A DNA stretch of 64,000 nucleotides, taken from the NCBI GenBank assembly GCA_020744425.1, contig JAGMUV010000008.1, positions 1,674,001 to 1,738,000 of the forward strand. The letters run 5' to 3'. The first letter of the stretch is position 1. Every line of letters begins with the position of its first letter. Shown in pieces: positions 59,988 to 64,000 of the stretch. The notes below the pieces were generated by a model, which was not told the origin of the DNA, searched no databases, and saw only the letters and a list, made by a program, of their open reading frames with translations. The stretch is from Dactylonectria macrodidyma. Taxonomy: Eukaryota > Ascomycota > Sordariomycetes > Hypocreales > Nectriaceae. Both the position numbers and the translations under genes were made by a program.

Positions 59988-60734
59988 TTTCTTACGTGAG
60001 TCACTAAGAGCCTAAGGTTGTGGAATGCTTAGTGCCGGGCCCTATTTCCCAAGTGTCAACGAAGCCAACCTGCCATACCTGACCCTGTAGGACACCCCTC
60101 GCTAGTCCATGGTTGCGAAACTTGCAATCAGCCTTTCCCAATTGAATTTTGTATTTTCGGCGGCTTGATACTCGAGTTGTCACATGTTAATAGTGTTCAG
60201 CCTGTGGTCTCGCAAGGGTAATCTGAGAGTCGTTAATAGCGGCGAGTCTGCTGCCTCTCAGAAAGTCATTGAGATCCAGTGTCATGAAGCGGTAGGAAAT
60301 CCTGCATGAACCTCATCCAGACCATGTTTCTTAACTAATTTACCTACTGCTTTGTTCTATTTTGTTTGACTGGAAGGCACACAATGTCGGTTGGTGGTGG
60401 TTGACTTATCAAAGCGGCCTCGCCGAAAGTGCACAAAGGACTGACAAGAAACCTTCATAAACACCTACCTACCTAGGCATACAAATTTCGTACTTGCCAT
60501 CTTTATACAATAACCCCCAGAGGCGCTTTATCTCGCATCCTTCATCTACGCCTGTGGAACTTGAAGTTGCTTTCTTTGTATTTTTTTTTTCCCTTTCTTC
60601 CAACAACATTTGAGAAGATCAGATTTTGTAAATCATCCCTGTGGCGCATAACTGAGCTTAGAACCCCCAGGACGTCATGGAGAATGCCTCTACTTTCCGA
60701 GGTTCAATGAGTACTTCATGTGTTTTTCATGCAG

Positions 60735-60863
60735 TCGCTGATGAAGATAGATCCTGCAGAGCGGCCATCGCCTGAAGATCTTCTTCGAGGCCCTTGGCTA
60801 AAAGTACTCGAGGGTGTGGATCACGGATGGACTTTGGTTCGACTGATATTTGCTGGGATCTAG
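60735..60863 (+). pseudogene. Protein kinase C-lobe relic (subdomain XI exon)
   Basis: A 42-codon frame ends in TAG and reads SLMKIDPAERPSPEDLLRGP then WLKVLEG, the standard subdomain XI of Ser/Thr kinases with the invariant Arg of AERPS. It is preceded by a good 3' splice site (TTTTTCATGCAG, ending 60734). I cannot find an adjoining exon: the sequence upstream reads ENASTFRGSM, faintly like an activation segment, but subdomains VIII-X are missing. Best explained as the last exon of a deleted or decayed kinase gene. An intact gene with a distant upstream exon looks unlikely, since no kinase sequence occurs within the 700 bases before it. Confidence 0.6.
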
Positions 60864-61004
60864 GAGAGCTGTCCGTGCCGCTGTCTCAAATTTCTTAGTT
60901 AACTTGTTCTCCTAGCTTCACTGATCCGGGGCAAGTGACTACATAAACGGATAATATTGTACTATATTTTTCTTCCCCGGACTGAAGGCATGAACATAAA
61001 GCTA

Positions 61005-61260
61005 CAGTGATGGGCCAAAAGTCTCCGTACACTCCCACGTCAATGTGATAATGCAGTTCGTTATGCATTTTTGATAAACTGTATTTAGGCACATCTAAAT
61101 GTAGTAAATTAGGTATATGTATTCTTTTGTTTAGGTGCTACATTATGCTCATTTAAATACCATTTTATATATAAAGTAGGTACTTATTAGAGATTAATTT
61201 AAAGGTGCTGATGAGTCTGAGTAAAAATGAGAGCGTACGGAGACTTATGGCCCGAAACTA
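61005..61260. mobile_element. Tc1/mariner-like MITE (256 bp, TA-flanked)
   Basis: The left end CAGTGATGGGCCAAAAGTCT and the reverse complement of the right end, TAGTTTCGGGCCATAAGTCT, continue into CCGTAC(A/G)CTC. Counting the adjacent TA base, 25 of 31 positions match. Both ends abut TA (61003-61004 and 61261-61262), the Tc1/mariner target duplication. The interior is A/T-rich and has no transposase frame. CAGTG at the terminus is typical of fungal Tc1/mariner elements, so this looks like a non-autonomous deletion derivative. Divergence between the arms suggests an old insertion. Confidence 0.72.
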
Positions 61261-61891
61261 TATCACTAGAACTAAATCAGTTCCCCCACTACGACAGACC
61301 CGCTAGCCCACCACTAAGTTACGTCATCCAAGAACAGCTCCCTCAGAAGCTCTAAAAGCTTGGGTCTGTCAGAAGTGCCATGCCATAAAAGAAATGCAAG
61401 CAAATTAATCTCCTTCTGTTCATTTCGTCGCAATTCAAATAGATTCTCGTTTCTTATTGCTTTTTTCCCTTCCAATAATCTGTGTCTATGATGTACATAT
61501 CGCAATGGATCACATATCAGGTTAGTCAGGCAACGCGCGGCTTCCGTCCCGTCTCAGCTCCAGGCGCCACAGCCCCACGCTCTCGCTAGAGAATTAGGGG
61601 ATCAGGGGATCATGGCACATTCAACATCAGCGCGATCGCGTTCTTGACCTTGACTTGCGATTTCCACCTCATCAACCGCCCTGGCCAAGCTCTGTCTTGT
61701 TTCTCAACACTATTGTTGCCTCTATGCTCGCCTAGAAGGGGCTGCGTGGCCCTCCTCAGCTACCCTTACGCCTGGTGGTTTTCCACCCTCGACAACCTTG
61801 CTGTCGATGCCTCGTGTGTGGGCTGTTTCCACCAACCCAAGCTCATTAGCTTCCACCCCGTCTCCATCTCTCTCATGAAGGCCCCTCTATC

Positions 61892-63856
61892 ATGCCTGCG
61901 ACACATGCTCTCCTCGGCCGGCCCCGGCGCTTCGCCTCTCGCCGCTTGACGTATCTCGTTTTCGGCCTCGGGCTCTTCGCTTTCGCCTTTCTCGTCTTGA
62001 GCCCGCTAGAACCAGTCCTCCCTCCCGACTCCACGGACGTCAGCCCTCCCAAACATGAATCCAAGTACACCGTGACCGACATTAGCGACACCATCTCCAA
62101 GAGCAGTTGGAACCCTTTTCGAGAATCGGCCCATGCGCCCCCGCGCCAGAAGCAGGATACCTACAAAGGCACAACCTGGTGGGCCGACTGGAAGTGGTTG
62201 TCAGTGCCCTTTTCCAGCTCCGTCACTCTCGATGAGGAGAGGGTTCTGCTTCCTCCGCTTCGAGAGCGTACAGCGATTTATTGCTACTATGATCCAACAT
62301 TGAAGAAGACGAGGGAGGAGAAGGATGCCGAGAGTGACCTGCTGCGGACCTGGCGGCGCGCGTGGTGGGCGCAGGGCTTTCGGCCTGTCATTCTTTCCTC
62401 CCTGGAGGCCATTAAAAATCCCAAGTATAATGAACTACAGAGGATGGAAGCCAACCCAGACCTCAAGGCTGATCTGATGAGATGGTTTGCTTGGGAGTCG
62501 ATGGGCGCTGGACTTCTTGCGAATTATACCCTATTTCCGATGGCCCCCAATCACGACTCGGTCCTTACCTACCTTCGACAGGGAGAGTACCCCAACCTAA
62601 CTAGGTGGAAGGGCCTTGATAGCGGGCTTTTAGCTGGCCCAGAAACAGAGGTCAACAAGGTCTTGCGTGCTTTGTTGGATTCTTCCACCTTGACATCTGC
62701 CAAGAGTGTCCTCGAGATTGTTGGAAAGGAGGCATTTGATATCGACAAGACCCCATCTTCACTAGCACATTACACACCTGAAGTCATCCGGAAAAGCTAT
62801 TCCGAATTGGCAAAGACGTTCACCAGCAGCAAAGCAAAGGGGCTTACCTCTCTGAACACCCTTATCAGCGCTCATCTACACATGGAGTGGCAGAGCCGTT
62901 TTCCCGAAGGTATTGAGGTGCTCCAGCCTCTACCTGACCACACCATGTTCATGGTTGAGCCTGCTCTCCTCCTAGCTAACTCCCTTGGTCATTGTCCCGA
63001 CAACCCCATCCCATCCTCGTGCCCTCCCAACTTTTACAGATGTAGATACTGCACAGCTGGATCGACTTCGATGACCATCAACACTCCCTCCCAGTATCGG
63101 AACACAAGCCGCGCGTTCTCCTTGGGCATGGTCCCTCATCCCTGGACTATGGCCTCTCTGGATAATCTCCAGGAGAGTATCGATGCCTCCTGGATCGTTC
63201 GCAACTCTACCCGGGACCCGTGGCTAGAAGCTCTTACCCAGAAATTCTTGGGGCCCCGGGTATCAGGAAATCTCCGCGTCATGCGATTCAAACAGGCCGT
63301 TGAAGGTGGTTTTGCTTCCGCCAATGCGCTTTGGGTGACTGCCGAGTCAGAACTTCCCAGTGATCTCGACTGGCATTTTGGATTTGCGCTCCCACACCCC
63401 GAAGATGAGAGGACTTTGGAGGAGTCAAAGGACGGGAAGCCTAAAGGCGCGACCGCAGATGGCACATCGAAGAGCAAAAAGCGATATGCATTAGGTTCTT
63501 ATGGTAGCGACAAATCGGATCAAGTATTCGAGGAACACGCAAAGCTTGAAGATAACGGTCCAGTGCCGCTAACCCCAGAGGAGATACAAGCCAAGGAAAA
63601 GTCACTGCTCAAGCAAGCCAAACGGATCGTGAATCTCACTAAGCGGAGTCGAGAGACCAAATTGCGCGCATCCCTCGAGGCTTGGAACCTTGCTGACACC
63701 GAGGCATGGAAGTTTACGCGGGCGTTTCTGGCGCGCCGTCTCATGGAGCGCGCGGAATGGGAGAAGGAGGAAGCCAAGTACGGTGGTGGTGCTGGCTCAG
63801 AAAAAGGTCGCAGCGCATGGAATCGCTGGCGGGACTCGACGGAGCCATCCTCATAA
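61892..63856 (+). CDS. Type II membrane protein resembling a DXD-less glycosyltransferase
   Basis: Single exon, 654 aa. A short basic cytoplasmic tail (RPRRFASRR) precedes one signal-anchor helix (about 20-37, LTYLVFGLGLFAFAFLVL). This predicts a Golgi/ER type II protein with a large lumenal domain carrying several sequons (NYT, NLT, NTS, NST). Residues 155-217 follow the pattern of GT32-type sugar transferases: a WWAQGFRPVIL strand, then LKADLMRWFAWESMGAGLLANYTLFPM. The last segment matches the usual S/ADLxRxxxLxxxGGxYxDxDxxP block except that the DXD acids are absent (ANYT). A Cys cluster CPPNFYRCRYC lies near 378-388. The C-terminal 130 residues are charged and helical. The fold assignment is an inference; the lack of DXD suggests a non-catalytic or divergent enzyme. 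A 24-codon upstream ORF overlaps the start. Confidence 0.75.
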   Translation: MPATHALLGRPRRFASRRLTYLVFGLGLFAFAFLVLSPLEPVLPPDSTDVSPPKHESKYTVTDISDTISKSSWNPFRESAHAPPRQKQDTYKGTTWWADWKWLSVPFSSSVTLDEERVLLPPLRERTAIYCYYDPTLKKTREEKDAESDLLRTWRRAWWAQGFRPVILSSLEAIKNPKYNELQRMEANPDLKADLMRWFAWESMGAGLLANYTLFPMAPNHDSVLTYLRQGEYPNLTRWKGLDSGLLAGPETEVNKVLRALLDSSTLTSAKSVLEIVGKEAFDIDKTPSSLAHYTPEVIRKSYSELAKTFTSSKAKGLTSLNTLISAHLHMEWQSRFPEGIEVLQPLPDHTMFMVEPALLLANSLGHCPDNPIPSSCPPNFYRCRYCTAGSTSMTINTPSQYRNTSRAFSLGMVPHPWTMASLDNLQESIDASWIVRNSTRDPWLEALTQKFLGPRVSGNLRVMRFKQAVEGGFASANALWVTAESELPSDLDWHFGFALPHPEDERTLEESKDGKPKGATADGTSKSKKRYALGSYGSDKSDQVFEEHAKLEDNGPVPLTPEEIQAKEKSLLKQAKRIVNLTKRSRETKLRASLEAWNLADTEAWKFTRAFLARRLMERAEWEKEEAKYGGGAGSEKGRSAWNRWRDSTEPSS

Positions 63857-64000
63857 AGGGGTGGACCGCGAACGATAGAGCCTGTATGATAGGAAGAATT
63901 GCCTGGCGTCTGGGAGTTTTGTTCACGAGGTAATGATAGCACTTTAAAGTCAAGGCTGAAGCACAAGATCAGCCATGCGGTCTTGGGTGTTAAAAACAGC

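Larger units (their letters stand above)
59988..61891. other. A/T-richer intergenic region with gene relic and MITE
   Basis: 1.9 kb. Besides the kinase relic (60735-60863) and the MITE (61005-61260) described separately, it has a tandem CTACCTACCTAGG motif (60464-60477). The last 250 bases hold the leader of the type II membrane protein gene, with a short overlapping upstream ORF starting at ATG 61876. Confidence 0.5.

Overview
This window reads as nuclear DNA of a filamentous ascomycete (Pezizomycotina, probably a Sordariomycete). The evidence is short introns with GTATGT/GTGAGT donors, CTRAY branch sites and CAG/TAG acceptors, CT-rich leaders, gene families typical of Pezizomycotina, and short palindromes built on TACCTAGGTA and TACGGAGTA between genes. 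No operons, CRISPR arrays or bacterial features are visible. I find fifteen protein-coding genes and one relic. Exon joins were placed by hand from splice signals and reading-frame continuity.

Layout. 1-7.4 kb is compact and housekeeping: OST4 (53 aa, oligosaccharyltransferase), a YRA1/Mlo3/ALYREF mRNA-export factor with an 814-nt intron, the p23 Hsp90 co-chaperone (Sba1/Wos2, minus) and VPS24/CHMP3 (ESCRT-III). 7.4-20.5 kb is a 13-kb stretch with no gene I can support, ending at a 156-aa serine-rich conserved-looking protein. 24.1-26.5 kb holds a multi-pass membrane protein whose frame is broken by one TAG. 26.5-36.2 kb is a second gene-poor stretch, followed by a 1627-aa WD40/helical/disordered protein.

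43.1-47.4 kb is tightly packed: PIG-H/GPI15 (GPI anchor synthesis), PUS3/DEG1 (tRNA pseudouridine synthase), an atypical Rho-like GTPase with a CaaX box, and RPC9/Rpc17 (RNA polymerase III). 51.7-58.1 kb has a PRPP synthetase with a 115-residue insertion, convergent with a 1222-aa protein that joins an RWD-like N-terminus, a Cys-rich segment, a PARP6/8-like ADP-ribosyltransferase domain and a UBE2Q-like ubiquitin-conjugating domain. 59-64 kb holds a P-loop kinase-like protein, a protein-kinase C-lobe relic, a 256-bp Tc1/mariner-like MITE and a type II membrane protein that resembles a glycosyltransferase lacking its DXD motif.

Most genes are independent housekeeping functions (secretory-pathway glycosylation and GPI anchoring, mRNA export, endosomal sorting, tRNA modification, Pol III, nucleotide synthesis). 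They do not form one pathway. The most unusual single gene is the ADP-ribosyltransferase/E2 fusion. About half of the window is non-coding, and it is GC-balanced rather than AT-rich, so it does not look like RIP-degraded transposon sequence.
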